From Salegentibacter holothuriorum (GTDB lineage: Bacteria; Bacteroidota; Bacteroidia; Flavobacteriales; Flavobacteriaceae), in NCBI RefSeq assembly GCF_900168045.1, contig NZ_FUYY01000003.1, forward strand, positions 124,001 to 188,000: a stretch of 64,000 nucleotides of DNA, given 5' to 3'. Shown here piece by piece: positions 8,806 to 17,627 of the stretch. The notes under the pieces are model-generated. The model ran no database searches. It had not been told where the DNA came from and saw nothing but the letters and a program-made list of their open reading frames with translations. Made by a program: the position numbers and the translations under genes. Position 1 is the stretch's first letter. Each line of letters opens with the position of its first letter.

Positions 8806-9918
8806 ATGAAAAAAGCATTAATAACAGGCATTACCGGTCAGGATGGGGCATATCTTGCCGAATTGCTTCTCGATAAAGGTTATGAGGTTCATGGTATAAA
8901 AAGGCGTTCTTCCCTGTTCAATACCGAGCGGATAGATCATTTATATCAGGACCCTCATGAGAAGGATATTCGGTTTAAACTGCATTATGGAGATCTTTGT
9001 GATTCTATGAACCTTACCCGAATTATCCAGGAGGTAAAGCCTGACGAGATTTACAACCTGGGAGCCATGTCGCACGTTAAAGTGAGTTTTGACATTCCAG
9101 AATATACCGCTAATGTTGATGGAATGGGAACTTTACGAATTTTAGAGGCGATTCGTCTTTTAGGTCTTAGTGAACAGACCCGTATTTACCAGGCATCAAC
9201 TTCAGAGTTGTATGGGAAGATAAAGGAATCTCCGCAAGATGAAAAAACTGCATTTTATCCGCGTAGCCCCTATGGAGTGGCCAAACTTTATGCCTATTGG
9301 ATTACTGTAAACTACAGGGAAGCATATAATATTTTCGCCTGTAATGGAATCCTTTTTAATCATGAATCACCAAGAAGAGGGGAAACCTTTGTAACCCGAA
9401 AGATTACCCGAGCCGTAGCCCAACTTTCCCTGGGGCTTCAAGATTGTTTGTATCTCGGGAATTTAGATGCCAAAAGAGATTGGGGTCATGCTAAAGATTA
9501 CGTGCGGGCCATGTGGCTAATGCTGCAGCAAGATGAGCCCGATGATTATGTTCTGGCTACAGGAATCACTACCAGTGTAAGGGATTTTGCGAAAATGGCT
9601 CTTGCAGAAGTGGGGATCGAAATAGGTTTTGCAGGAAAAGGTACAGAAGAAGTTGGAAAAGTTGTTAGCTGTTCAAATCCTGAATTTCAATTAGAAAAAG
9701 GAAGAATAATTATCAGAATCGACCCCGATTATCATAGGCCTACAGAGGTAGATTTATTATGTGGGAATGCCGAAAAAGCTAAAACGAAATTGGGCTGGGA
9801 ACCGGAATATGATATTAAAATGCTAATCAAAGAAATGGTGAATGCCGACCTTGGGTTTTTTAGAAGGGAAAAACATCTGGGCGATAATGGGTTTAAAGGT
9901 TTAAATTACCATGAATGA
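8806..9918 (+). CDS. gmd: GDP-mannose 4,6-dehydratase
   Basis: 370 aa, full length. The extended short-chain dehydrogenase NADP-binding motif [15 protein letters not shown] is at the N-terminus. The catalytic Ser/Thr region QASTSELYG, the [10 protein letters not shown] (YxxxK) pair and [16 protein letters not shown] are diagnostic of GMD. It converts GDP-D-mannose to GDP-4-keto-6-deoxymannose, the precursor of GDP-L-fucose. The stop overlaps the next start by four bases (ATGA at 9915-9918), so gmd and fcl are translationally coupled. Confidence 0.96.
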   Translation: MKKALITGITGQDGAYLAELLLDKGYEVHGIKRRSSLFNTERIDHLYQDPHEKDIRFKLHYGDLCDSMNLTRIIQEVKPDEIYNLGAMSHVKVSFDIPEYTANVDGMGTLRILEAIRLLGLSEQTRIYQASTSELYGKIKESPQDEKTAFYPRSPYGVAKLYAYWITVNYREAYNIFACNGILFNHESPRRGETFVTRKITRAVAQLSLGLQDCLYLGNLDAKRDWGHAKDYVRAMWLMLQQDEPDDYVLATGITTSVRDFAKMALAEVGIEIGFAGKGTEEVGKVVSCSNPEFQLEKGRIIIRIDPDYHRPTEVDLLCGNAEKAKTKLGWEPEYDIKMLIKEMVNADLGFFRREKHLGDNGFKGLNYHE

Positions 9919-10837
9919 TGCGAAAAGACGCGAAAATTTATATAGCGGGACACAGGGGAATGGTGGGCTCGGCTTTGGTGAGAAAACTAAAGGCGGAAGG
10001 CTTTAACAATCTTCTCCTTGAGACCCGACAAAAGATGGATCTCACTCAACAGCAGGTCGTGGCAGATTTTTTTCAGAGGGAAAGACCCGATTATGTTTTT
10101 CTTGCTGCAGCCAGGGTAGGTGGGATAGTTGCCAATCAAAATCATCCTGCCGGCTTTATGTATGAAAACCTGATGATTCAGAATAATATAATCCATCAGA
10201 GCTATGTGTCAGGGGTGAAAAAGTTATTGTTTTTGGGCTCTTCCTGCATTTATCCAAAACACGCACCGCAACCTATTAAGGAGGAATATTTATTGACTGG
10301 GGCTTTAGAACCCACAAATGAGGCTTATGCTTTGGCGAAAATAGCGGGGTTAAAACTGTGTGAGGCGTATACAAAAGAGAACGGCTGCAATTTTATTTCG
10401 GTAATGCCTACTAATTTATATGGTCCGGGAGATAATTATGATCCCGAAAATTCCCACGTGTTGCCTGCTTTATTACGTAAATTTCACGAGGCTAAACAAA
10501 ATGGAAACACTAAGGTAACAATTTGGGGTAGTGGTGAGCCCAAGAGAGAGTTTCTGCACGTAGATGACCTGGCTGAAGCCTGCTTTTTTTAATGCAGCGA
10601 GCGTCTGTTAAAACTGCCCTGAATATAGGAACCGGGAAGGATATCAGTATTTTAGAACTTGCCGAACTCATTAAAAAACTTACGGGTTATAAAGGAAAGA
10701 TTGTACATGATCTTGGTAAGCCCGACGGTACTCCCAGAAAGCTTCTTGATGTATCTGAAATCAATAAGTTGGGCTGGGAAGCTAAAATTTCGCTTCAAAA
10801 AGGGATTGAGCAGGTTTATAAAGATACGTTTTTGTAG
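9915..10837 (+). pseudogene. fcl: GDP-L-fucose synthase, interrupted by a frameshift in a T7 run
   Basis: Two adjacent frames together make one GDP-L-fucose synthase (epimerase/reductase). The first (9915-10592, 225 aa) has [27 protein letters not shown] and [15 protein letters not shown] (YxxxK), and ends DDLAEACFF. The second (10592-10837, 81 aa) continues MQRASVKTALNIGTGKDISI to the normal C-terminus. The break lies at TGC followed by seven T and AATG (10581-10594). One extra T, or a -1 slip on TTTTTT, gives CFF-L-M-Q and a full product of about 307 aa, the usual length. The stop and the second ATG overlap as TAATG, so reinitiation is also possible. It may be a true mutation, a sequencing error in the homopolymer, or slippage-regulated. 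Confidence 0.85.
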
Positions 10838-10842
10838 TTTTT

Positions 10843-11169
10843 AAAAAAGCCGGCTTCGACTTTCTGAATAATCGTCCTCCCGGTCTTTTATTCAGGCTCA
10901 GCCTGACAATTCTGGTTTGTGAAAAAGCTATTATTAAAACGAGTTGTCACACTTAGCCGACGACTTTGGAGTCGAAAGTCGAAGTGTTTGGTAGTGGGTT
11001 GCTAGAGTTTAAAGTTAAAAAAGGCGGCTCGACTTTCTGAATAATCGTCCTCCCGGTCGTTTAATCAGGCTCAGCCTGACATTCCTCTAATTATTAAAAC
11101 GGGTTGTCACACTGAGCCGACGACTTCGGAGTCGAAAGTCGAAGTGTTTGATAGTAAGCTACTAGAGTT
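10843..11169. repeat. Tandem duplication of a ~155-165-bp palindromic intergenic unit
   Basis: Copy 1 (10843-11010) and copy 2 (11016-11169) share GACTTTCTGAATAATCGTCC, TCAGGCTCAGCCTGACA, TTATTAAAACGxGTTGTCAC and GGAGTCGAAAGTCGAAGTGT. Inside each copy, CTTCGACTTTC or CGACTTTC near the start pairs with GAAAGTCGAAG near the end, a long hairpin. Copy 2 runs into the last codons and the stop of the minus-strand membrane gene (stop at 11162-11164), and copy 1 carries a matching CTAGAGTT end. A related inverted piece lies near 36880-36997. This fills the 324-bp gap; no gene is present. Confidence 0.7.
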
Positions 11170-12463
11170 GCCCCCCTTTCTGTAGCTTAGTTTTTAATGC
11201 AGAAAAGATCTCTCCCAACATGGCAAGCATCAATAAAAGCTCTAAACTTGCTTGTGGCATTCGAAACCGAAAACCGGAATAGGTGACCACGCTAATTGCA
11301 ATGGTAGAGAATACCAGGGCTATGGCAAAAGATCGCAAGTATTTATTTTTTGAAAAGAATACATAAAAGATTAGCGTAAAAAGTGCCAAAACCTGGAAAA
11401 TAACACGACCTGTTTCCAAAAAACCGGGCCGGGCCGTTTCGGGAAATGGATTAAAAGCACTCATTAATTTTTTTCCAATAATTGGTAAAATAAGATCGGG
11501 GTTGTTTTTTATAAAATCTAAGGTAGCATCTTTGTATAAATTCATTCTTGCTACTTCATTGCGGGATTTTTTTTCATCAAAACCATAATCCTTTAATACT
11601 AAGGTTTCATCGGCAAGGTCACCTTTTGTATTGCTATGCAGGCGTGGAACATCCTTATTCCAGCCTTTGGCCATTACTGCCCCAGAAGAAGTGGTAAGTA
11701 CAACCTGGTTTGCGTCCAAGACTATATAATTTCTAATAAACCATACAGATACTACAGAAATGCAAATAATAGCACTTATAAATAATTTTTTAAAACTGAA
11801 TTGCTTGTAAATAAAGAGGACGAGCCAAACTGAAAAGGGTAAAAATAAATAATAGGGATGCGAAAGGATCATAATTCCCGCAACCAAAGATTGGATAAAA
11901 AAACCTTCTTTTTGTTGTATATACCTTACCAGCAAATAAACCCACAAACTCATAAAAAAGAAGGTTATTGGTTCAGACAGGAAGACCCGGGAATATAATT
12001 GCCAGGCGGGATGAATGGCATATAGGAAGCAACCAAAAATGATAAGAACCTCCTTTAACTTTAAAAGTTTTAGCGTTTTATAGAAGATAAAAATCCCCAA
12101 TAAATGGAGTAGGAATTTAAAAATAAGAATATAGGTGAGATTGTAACCGAATAAAATAAATATGCCGGCTATTAAAAAAGGCCAAACAGGAGGTCGAAAG
12201 GCTGTGGGTTTGGCTTCATTTACTTTAAGATGTTCTATTTTGTTTGTTTTAAACAGCTCTAAAAGCTCCCCCCGGTTAAATGAAGTATGCCCATATACTC
12301 CCGTTTTTCCAAGGCTTGTTGCCAGGTGAATGTAATCAAAAGCATCACCATTTGCTTCATATTTTAAAGAGTTTGAAACTTTGAAATTATATATTAGAAT
12401 AACAAAGAGGAGAATTCCGCATATGATTTTAAAATTTCTTATATGAATGGGTTGAAACGTCAA
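11162..12463 (-). CDS. Polytopic membrane glycosyltransferase, GT39/ArnT-like (GT-C)
   Basis: 433 aa with about ten hydrophobic segments. The first is near residues 10-30 (IICGILLFVILIYNF). It is followed by an acidic periplasmic loop with NGDAFDYIHLATSLGKTG and then RPPVWPFLIAGIFILFGY, a layout like dolichyl-phosphate-mannose/ArnT-type GT-C enzymes that use polyprenyl-phosphate sugars. The start is TTG at 12463. It is six bases downstream of a methyltransferase gene, which in turn overlaps a DPM1-like GT2 gene. A plausible unit is GT2 making polyprenyl-phosphate sugar and this protein transferring it in the periplasm. The specific reaction is inferred. Confidence 0.7.
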   Translation of the reverse strand: MTFQPIHIRNFKIICGILLFVILIYNFKVSNSLKYEANGDAFDYIHLATSLGKTGVYGHTSFNRGELLELFKTNKIEHLKVNEAKPTAFRPPVWPFLIAGIFILFGYNLTYILIFKFLLHLLGIFIFYKTLKLLKLKEVLIIFGCFLYAIHPAWQLYSRVFLSEPITFFFMSLWVYLLVRYIQQKEGFFIQSLVAGIMILSHPYYLFLPFSVWLVLFIYKQFSFKKLFISAIICISVVSVWFIRNYIVLDANQVVLTTSSGAVMAKGWNKDVPRLHSNTKGDLADETLVLKDYGFDEKKSRNEVARMNLYKDATLDFIKNNPDLILPIIGKKLMSAFNPFPETARPGFLETGRVIFQVLALFTLIFYVFFSKNKYLRSFAIALVFSTIAISVVTYSGFRFRMPQASLELLLMLAMLGEIFSALKTKLQKGGQL

Positions 12464-12469
12464 GCCGGT

Positions 12470-13198
12470 TTATTTTCGTCCTATTATTATAGTAGATAAG
12501 CCAAACAGGTTCAGGCTTAGTTTATCCAGAATCTTCCAGAGAGGAACCAATTTGTTGTAAATCTTCATTTGTGAAGCTGGAATCATATCTTTTTTTAAAA
12601 TCTTGCCACTAAAAAACCAACCTGTAATGCCAATTAAATTAAAATATCGTGAATGTGAGATTTTTAGATTATTATCGATAAACAATTTAGATAAAGACTG
12701 TTTAGTGTACCTACGAAAATGCCCCAGTTCTTCATCAAATTTATTATAAAGGCTGTTATAAGAAGGAACCAAAATAATTAATTTACCACCTTGCTTTAAT
12801 AGTTTTTTACAATTTTCGATTGCAAGGCGGTCGTTCTCTATATGCTCAATAACGTTAAGAGCAAAAACAGAATCAAAATAATTTAAATATTGTTTATACT
12901 CATTATCGAAATCAGGATGCACTAAATCTATTGTATCTACCCCTAATAAATTAGGGTACATTTTAAATTTTTCCTTTAAAACCGAACAGTATTCACTTCG
13001 AAAATCGGTTAGCATAATTTCAGATCCTTCTTTAAGAAAGAAATTAGAGATATTTCCCAGTCCGCTACCAATTTCCAAAATCTTACCTTTTGTAAAAGGA
13101 AAAATAGTTTTAAACATCCATTGGTTGAAATTATCAGCTTCACCAATAATATCAAGGGTTTCTTTACCTTTTTTATCAGAAATAGCTTCAATTTTCAT
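12470..13198 (-). CDS. Class I SAM-dependent methyltransferase
   Basis: 242 aa. Motif I GKILEIGSGLGNISNFFL at about residues 38-55, then MLTDFRSEY, FDSVFALNVIEHIENDRLA and LLKQGGKLIILVPSYNSLYN, the UbiE/Methyltransf_11 order. The DEELGHFRRYTKQSLSKL segment is shared with many bacterial sugar or lipid methyltransferases found beside DPM1-like GT2 genes. It overlaps the upstream GT2 gene by four bases (13195-13198) and is six bases from the downstream membrane gene. The substrate is unknown. Confidence 0.85.
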   Translation of the reverse strand: MKIEAISDKKGKETLDIIGEADNFNQWMFKTIFPFTKGKILEIGSGLGNISNFFLKEGSEIMLTDFRSEYCSVLKEKFKMYPNLLGVDTIDLVHPDFDNEYKQYLNYFDSVFALNVIEHIENDRLAIENCKKLLKQGGKLIILVPSYNSLYNKFDEELGHFRRYTKQSLSKLFIDNNLKISHSRYFNLIGITGWFFSGKILKKDMIPASQMKIYNKLVPLWKILDKLSLNLFGLSTIIIGRK

Positions 13199-13908
13199 CT
13201 GAAAATATTGTATTTAAAAATGCAGTACATCGCCCTCATCGCATCTTTCCAGTTTATTTTTTTACCATCTGCATAGGTACGCCCGTAATACGAGATGCCT
13301 ACTTCGTAGATTCGTATGCCTGGAATTCTGCTTATTTTTGCAGTCACTTCGGGTTCAAAACCAAACCTTTTTTCTTTCAGCTCCAGTGATTTTAGCACAT
13401 CGGCCCTAAAAAGTTTATAGCAGGTTTCCATATCGGTTAAATTAAGGTTGGTAAAAGCATTGCTTAGAAAAGTGAGAAATTTATTTCCAATGGAGTGCCA
13501 GAAAAATAGAATGCGGTGCGGGTTGCCTCCCATAAAACGGGAGCCATACACGACATCTGCTTTACCTTCAAGTACCGGCCTTAGCAAATAATTATATTCA
13601 TTTGGGTCATATTCCAGGTCGGCATCCTGGATAACGATATAATCCCCGGTGGCAAGATGTATTCCCTTATGCAAGGCTGCTCCTTTACCCTGGTTAACTT
13701 CCTGCTTGTGATAATGAATGTTTAGGTCTGGGCTTGAACTACTAAAAATACCCACTAATTCAGCCGTACGATCTGTGGAATGGTCATCGATAATAATTAT
13801 CTCTTTTTCCAGGGGAAAATTCAGGGCTAAATTTTCTAGTTCCTCTAGAATGGGAATAATGGTTTTTTCCTCATTATAAGCCGGGATAAGTATGGATAGT
13901 TTTTTCAA
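13195..13908 (-). CDS. Glycosyltransferase family 2, DPM1/DPG-synthase-like
   Basis: 237 aa from a TTG start at 13908. The GT-A core is clear: SILIPAYNEEKTIIPILEEL, EIIIIDDHSTDRTAELV, GKGAALHKGIHLATGDYIVI, QDADLEYDP (DxD-type site) and DVVYGSRFMGG. This order and length match soluble polyprenyl-phosphate mannose or glucose synthases. It is the first gene of a three-gene minus-strand operon with a methyltransferase and a GT-C-like enzyme. The sugar donor is not determined. Confidence 0.87.
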   Translation of the reverse strand: MKKLSILIPAYNEEKTIIPILEELENLALNFPLEKEIIIIDDHSTDRTAELVGIFSSSSPDLNIHYHKQEVNQGKGAALHKGIHLATGDYIVIQDADLEYDPNEYNYLLRPVLEGKADVVYGSRFMGGNPHRILFFWHSIGNKFLTFLSNAFTNLNLTDMETCYKLFRADVLKSLELKEKRFGFEPEVTAKISRIPGIRIYEVGISYYGRTYADGKKINWKDAMRAMYCIFKYNIFR

Positions 13909-14112
13909 GTGAGGCTAAGTTTAGGTCAAATATATATTTTTTATATAAATAAAGTTTTAATTGTTTTCAGGGTAACCTTAAATCACTCTTCAGTTATGTA
14001 TTATTTCCTTAATTTCCCCAAAAAAAAGGTCAAAATCACTTTGTTTTCTTAGTATTAAGAATTACTCCTATATTTATTTTTAAAAAGAGGTAAAAGGAAT
14101 AAACTAAATTTT

Positions 14113-14802
14113 ATGTTTCGAGTAGAATTAATTCAAAATTATATAAATGATAATGCTTATTCAAGATATCTTGAAATAGGTACTTTTAAAGGTGGCTCAC
14201 TCTTTCCGATTAAATGTAAAAAGAAAATTGCTGTCGATCCTCATTTTCTTTTTTCTAAAAAGAGAAAATTATATTGGATAGCCAGGAATAATTGTAATAT
14301 TTGGAATTCCTATTATGAAATGAGCAGCATTGATTTTTTTACTTTGAAAAAGAAAAGATTTTTGGATAATAAAATTGATATTGCGTTTATAGATGGTTTA
14401 CATACATTTAAAGCTAGTCTTAAAGATACTCTGAATACTTTGAGTATACTTAAGGAAGGAGGAACTATAATTTTGCATGATTGTTTACCACCACACGAAG
14501 CTGCAGCTGCTCCAGCAGAATCGTATGAAGACGCATATAAAAAGCGTGATAATAAATGGACCGGACAATGGTGTGGAGACGTTTGGAAGACCATTGTTTA
14601 TTTAAAACAAAAATATCCTAATTCTTTGGACGTTTTTACAGTGGATGAAGATTACGGCCTGGGTGTAGTTAAACCTTTAGATTCTAAAATGGACTTAGAA
14701 ATAGATTTTAATTTATTTCAGGAAATCAATACCAAAGATTTCCAATTTTTAAAAAAGGATTACAAAAATATCTTGAACTTAAAACCAAAGGATTTTAGAT
14801 AA
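14113..14802 (+). CDS. Class I SAM methyltransferase-like protein (Methyltransf_24 type)
   Basis: 229 aa. YLEIGTFKGGSLFPI near residue 18-32 is the SAM-binding loop. IDIAFIDGLHTFKASLKDTL and LKEGGTIILHDCLPPHE are the metal and acceptor motifs of the TylF/Methyltransf_24 group. It is the first plus-strand gene of the main block and lies 42 bp before the ABC permease gene. The 204-bp gap upstream is a divergent promoter region with the minus-strand GT2 operon. TATATTTA at 14069-14076 resembles a -7 box, but the nearest TTTG is 25 bases away, so the promoter is not called. A sugar O-methyltransferase role is likely. Confidence 0.78.
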   Translation: MFRVELIQNYINDNAYSRYLEIGTFKGGSLFPIKCKKKIAVDPHFLFSKKRKLYWIARNNCNIWNSYYEMSSIDFFTLKKKRFLDNKIDIAFIDGLHTFKASLKDTLNTLSILKEGGTIILHDCLPPHEAAAAPAESYEDAYKKRDNKWTGQWCGDVWKTIVYLKQKYPNSLDVFTVDEDYGLGVVKPLDSKMDLEIDFNLFQEINTKDFQFLKKDYKNILNLKPKDFR

Positions 14803-14844
14803 TGTTTGTTACAATGCATAAATATGATAAAAAAGTAAATCTCA

Positions 14845-15705
14845 TTGGAAAAACCTAAAAATGACTGGCTTTACGAAATAACCCCCAAGCGAAAGTTTAT
14901 AGATCTCAATTATAAGGAAATCTGGGATTATCGGGATTTGCTCATTTTGTTTGTAAAGCGGGATATTGTCACAGTATATAAGCAAACCATCCTGGGGCCA
15001 CTGTGGTTTTTTATTCAACCATTATTTACCTCGGTGATCTTTACGCTGGTTTTTAATAATATCGCTAATATCCCCACTGGGAATGTTCCTCCCTTTCTTT
15101 TTAACCTCGCCGGGATCACTGCATGGAATTATTTTAACCAGAGCCTTACACAAACTTCCAGCACCTTTAGGTCTAATGCTGGTATCTTTGGAAAGGTGTA
15201 TTTTCCCAGGGTGATTATGCCCCTAAAAACGGTGATTTCAGGCTTGTTTAAATTTGGGATCCAATTAAGTATTTTGGTTATTTTTTATATTTATTTTCTT
15301 TTTCAGGGGTATGAGTTACAGCCTAATACCAACCTGTTCCTCTTTCCAATTTATGTTTTGATGATGGCTCTTTTAGGTTTGGGAGCAGGGATGACGATCT
15401 CTTCCTTTACCACAAAATATCGCGATCTTACGGTTTTAGTGGGTTTTGCGACATCTTTGTTAATGTATATCTCGGCGGTACCTTATCCCTTGAGCCAAGT
15501 GTCTGAAAAGATTCCGGAGTTGGCCTGGTTGGTGAATTACAATCCCCTGGCACAAATTATTGAAGGCTTTAGATATATGCTACTGGATACAGGGATGTTT
15601 AGCTGGAGCGGCCTTTTCTATACCCTGGTCTTTTCTATAGGCCTGTTTTTAATTGGGCTTATAGTTTTTAATAGAACTGAAAAGAATTTTATTGATACGG
15701 TTTAG
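14845..15705 (+). CDS. wzm: ABC-2 type polysaccharide export permease (Wzm-like)
   Basis: 286 aa with six hydrophobic segments. The N-terminal amphipathic part contains YRDLLILFVKRDIVTVYKQT and LGPLWFFIQPLFTSVIFTLV, typical of the RfbA/KpsM/TagG permease family. It would form the channel that carries lipid-linked glycan across the inner membrane with the Wzt ATPase at 19732-21021. The TTG at 14845 is the only usable start, because an in-frame TAA lies at 14836. Unusually, the ATPase is not the next gene: about 4 kb of insertions and gene remnants separate the two subunits. Confidence 0.92.
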   Translation: MEKPKNDWLYEITPKRKFIDLNYKEIWDYRDLLILFVKRDIVTVYKQTILGPLWFFIQPLFTSVIFTLVFNNIANIPTGNVPPFLFNLAGITAWNYFNQSLTQTSSTFRSNAGIFGKVYFPRVIMPLKTVISGLFKFGIQLSILVIFYIYFLFQGYELQPNTNLFLFPIYVLMMALLGLGAGMTISSFTTKYRDLTVLVGFATSLLMYISAVPYPLSQVSEKIPELAWLVNYNPLAQIIEGFRYMLLDTGMFSWSGLFYTLVFSIGLFLIGLIVFNRTEKNFIDTV

Positions 15706-15730
15706 ATTAGTAGTTAGTCGATAGTTTTTT
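15703..15730. repeat. Short heptanucleotide array starting at the stop codon of the permease gene
   Basis: TAGATTA, GTAGTTA, GTCGATA, GTTTTTT: four units at 7-nt spacing whose first three bases are the TAG stop. Short and degenerate, so only suggestive by itself. The same anchoring to a stop codon is seen at 46732 and 54331. Confidence 0.45.
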
Positions 15731-15774
15731 TGGTATATATTAGCAGTTAATCGTCAAGGATTTTATATCAGTTT

Positions 15775-16601
15775 TTGAATGGGATTAAAAAAATCGAAAT
15801 GCTATATTCATTAAAAAAAGAGCTATATAGAAAATTTGGGTTTAAGTACAAAAATGCGCGTAATCGAAAAATAATTTTTGTAGTGAGTACTGACCGTTGC
15901 GGTTCAACGAGTATAACAAAAATGATTAACCAGCATTCAGGGTTTTTAGCATACCATGAAGATTTTCCGGAATTAATAGAGTTAAGTACTAAACTGGCCG
16001 AAAACCCTTAGCTCAAAGATCAAATCTATGGTGAAATAACAGTCTTATTTCAGAAAAGAATATGGGAGGGTAAAAAAAGACGGATTATAGTTCATTCAGA
16101 TCATCGGATGTGGAATTTAATCGAGTTTTTAGCAAATTATTTTCCAAACTCCAGTTTTATTCACTTAATGTGAAACCCTTATGATTCAGTTCATTCATTT
16201 TACTAAGAGGGTGGTATACTGAAAATGATTTAAATGGCGAGAATAATATTTATGGTAAATATAGATTACAGGGGGATATGATAGGAGTAATATCTTCAGA
16301 AAAATGGAATAGCTTTTCTAGAGTTGAAAAGTGTACTTGGTACTGGATTTATGTTAATACATATATTGAAAAGGAATTAAATAAATTACGTGTCGAAACA
16401 ATTAAATTGGAACAGTTAAATGCTGTTATGAATAAAAATATAAAAGAAAAATTTGGAGTAGAATCTGAATTTAAATTTTCAAATATAATTGCTAACCGTA
16501 GTTCGAGTTATTTTCAAAAAAACACTGAATATGAGCAGGTAGCACAAGCACTTCTAAAAATAGAATCTCATTTTAATATAAGGTATTATAAAAATGATTA
16601 A
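15775..16601 (+). pseudogene. Decayed sulfotransferase gene
   Basis: The frame from TTG 15775 (or ATG 15799) encodes IIFVVSTDRCGSTSITKMI, a sulfotransferase 5'-phosphosulfate-binding loop, then stops at TAG 16009-16011. Reading through, the same frame continues sensibly (KDQIYGEITVLFQKRIW, FPNSSFIHLM) to TGA at 16171. There a codon for the conserved Arg of xRxPYDSVxSF appears changed to a stop. A T run at 16197-16200 then seems one base short: restoring it gives SFLLRGWYTEND and joins the frame that ends at 16601. Two nonsense changes and one frameshift make this a pseudogene. It overlaps the next gene start by eight bases. An intact but different sulfotransferase follows at 17628. Confidence 0.85.
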
Positions 16602-17343
16602 AAAATTGAAAAAAAAGATAAAGGGATTTGTGGATGGAAGGGTTAAGTTGATTAAAGATCAAGAACTAAAAAATCAACAAACCAACTTCAATTATAATCT
16701 ATTCTCAAATCTTTTTAATGAGGAAAGTTTTATACCTTTTTCAACTTGGTCTATTTCACCGAATACAATTTTACATATTCTTAATGATATTACAATTAAC
16801 CAGAGACAAAATATAATAGAATTTGGAGCGGGTGCATCTACTTTCTACATTGCAAAATTAATAAAGGTTCTGAAATTCAATTCTGTCTTCTTTTCTGTTG
16901 AATCTGATGAAAAGTGGGCAGCTGAAATTCAAAGACAACTGGAATTATATCAACTAGAAAATTATGTGAAAATTATTTATGCTCCATTGAATGAGATTCA
17001 GCCTAAACTTGCTTACAATGAGCAGAAAATATGGTATGATATTAAGATTTTAGATAAATATATGCACGATATAGAGAATGTTGATCTCGTGGTTGTAGAT
17101 GGACCGTTTGGAGGAAGTACACCTTATGCCAGATATTCAGCTATTCCATTTTTGCGAAAAAAATTAACTGAAAGCTATTCAATATTTTTAGATGATGTAA
17201 ACAGGAGCCAAGAGAGGGAAATAATAAACCAATGGAGCACATCTTTAAATAAAAAAGTTAAATATTTTGATCGATATGCAATAATAACATCAGAAACAAA
17301 TTTTGAAGCCACCCCATTCCAATTGACAAATTTACCTTTATAA
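16594..17343 (+). CDS. SAM-methyltransferase-fold protein of unknown substrate
   Basis: 249 aa. A lysine-rich N-terminus leads to NIIEFGAGASTFYIAKLI (SAM-type glycine loop, residues about 72-89), VESDEKWAAEI, VDLVVVDGPFGGSTPYARY and SIFLDDVNRSQE. The order fits a class I methyltransferase, but the DGPFGGSTPYARY segment is unusual. It is echoed in the 21042-21788 protein (DGPNGSSKYSRYDAF), which has nearly the same length. The two are probably paralogues or one family spread across the exporter region. The start ATG overlaps the end of the sulfotransferase pseudogene. Function beyond glycan modification is not known. Confidence 0.6.
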   Translation: MIKKLKKKIKGFVDGRVKLIKDQELKNQQTNFNYNLFSNLFNEESFIPFSTWSISPNTILHILNDITINQRQNIIEFGAGASTFYIAKLIKVLKFNSVFFSVESDEKWAAEIQRQLELYQLENYVKIIYAPLNEIQPKLAYNEQKIWYDIKILDKYMHDIENVDLVVVDGPFGGSTPYARYSAIPFLRKKLTESYSIFLDDVNRSQEREIINQWSTSLNKKVKYFDRYAIITSETNFEATPFQLTNLPL

Positions 17344-17364
17344 AATTTTAAATTAATCTTTTTA

Positions 17365-17493
17365 GTGCAGCCCCTAATCTCCATAATCATCCCCACCTTC
17401 AACCGGGCTCATTTAATCGGGGAGACCCTGGATTCAATCATGGTGAAAACTTATCAAAGCTGGGAGTACATAGGCCAGATAACAGTGCTATAG
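17365..17493 (+). pseudogene. GT2 glycosyltransferase N-terminal fragment
   Basis: A 42-codon remnant from GTG 17365 reads MQPLISIIIPTFNRAHLIGE followed by TLDSI-VKTYQSWEYI and then breaks off to a stop at 17491. The gene at 18606 starts LISIIIPTFNRAHVLGETL and continues DSIVAQTYTNWECIIVDDG, so the fragment is the first strand-helix of the same type of GT2 enzyme. The GGCCAGATAAC... sequence after the break (to 17545) has an unrelated short frame ending EDTRN. It looks like a leftover of recombination between GT2 genes. Confidence 0.75.
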
Positions 17494-17627
17494 TTTATAC
17501 CTCTGATTTGATGGGATATAACTGTAGTGAAGATACCCGGAATTAAACCATCTCCAAAAGTGTGAATTTCCGTTAAGGTTTAAAGTTGTAATTTGAGCAA
17601 GACTATTGGTTTTGATAAATAAAAAAT

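Noticed and set aside
14313-14594. 93-codon antisense frame in the methyltransferase gene
   Set aside because: Complement of a well-supported coding sequence; no motif.
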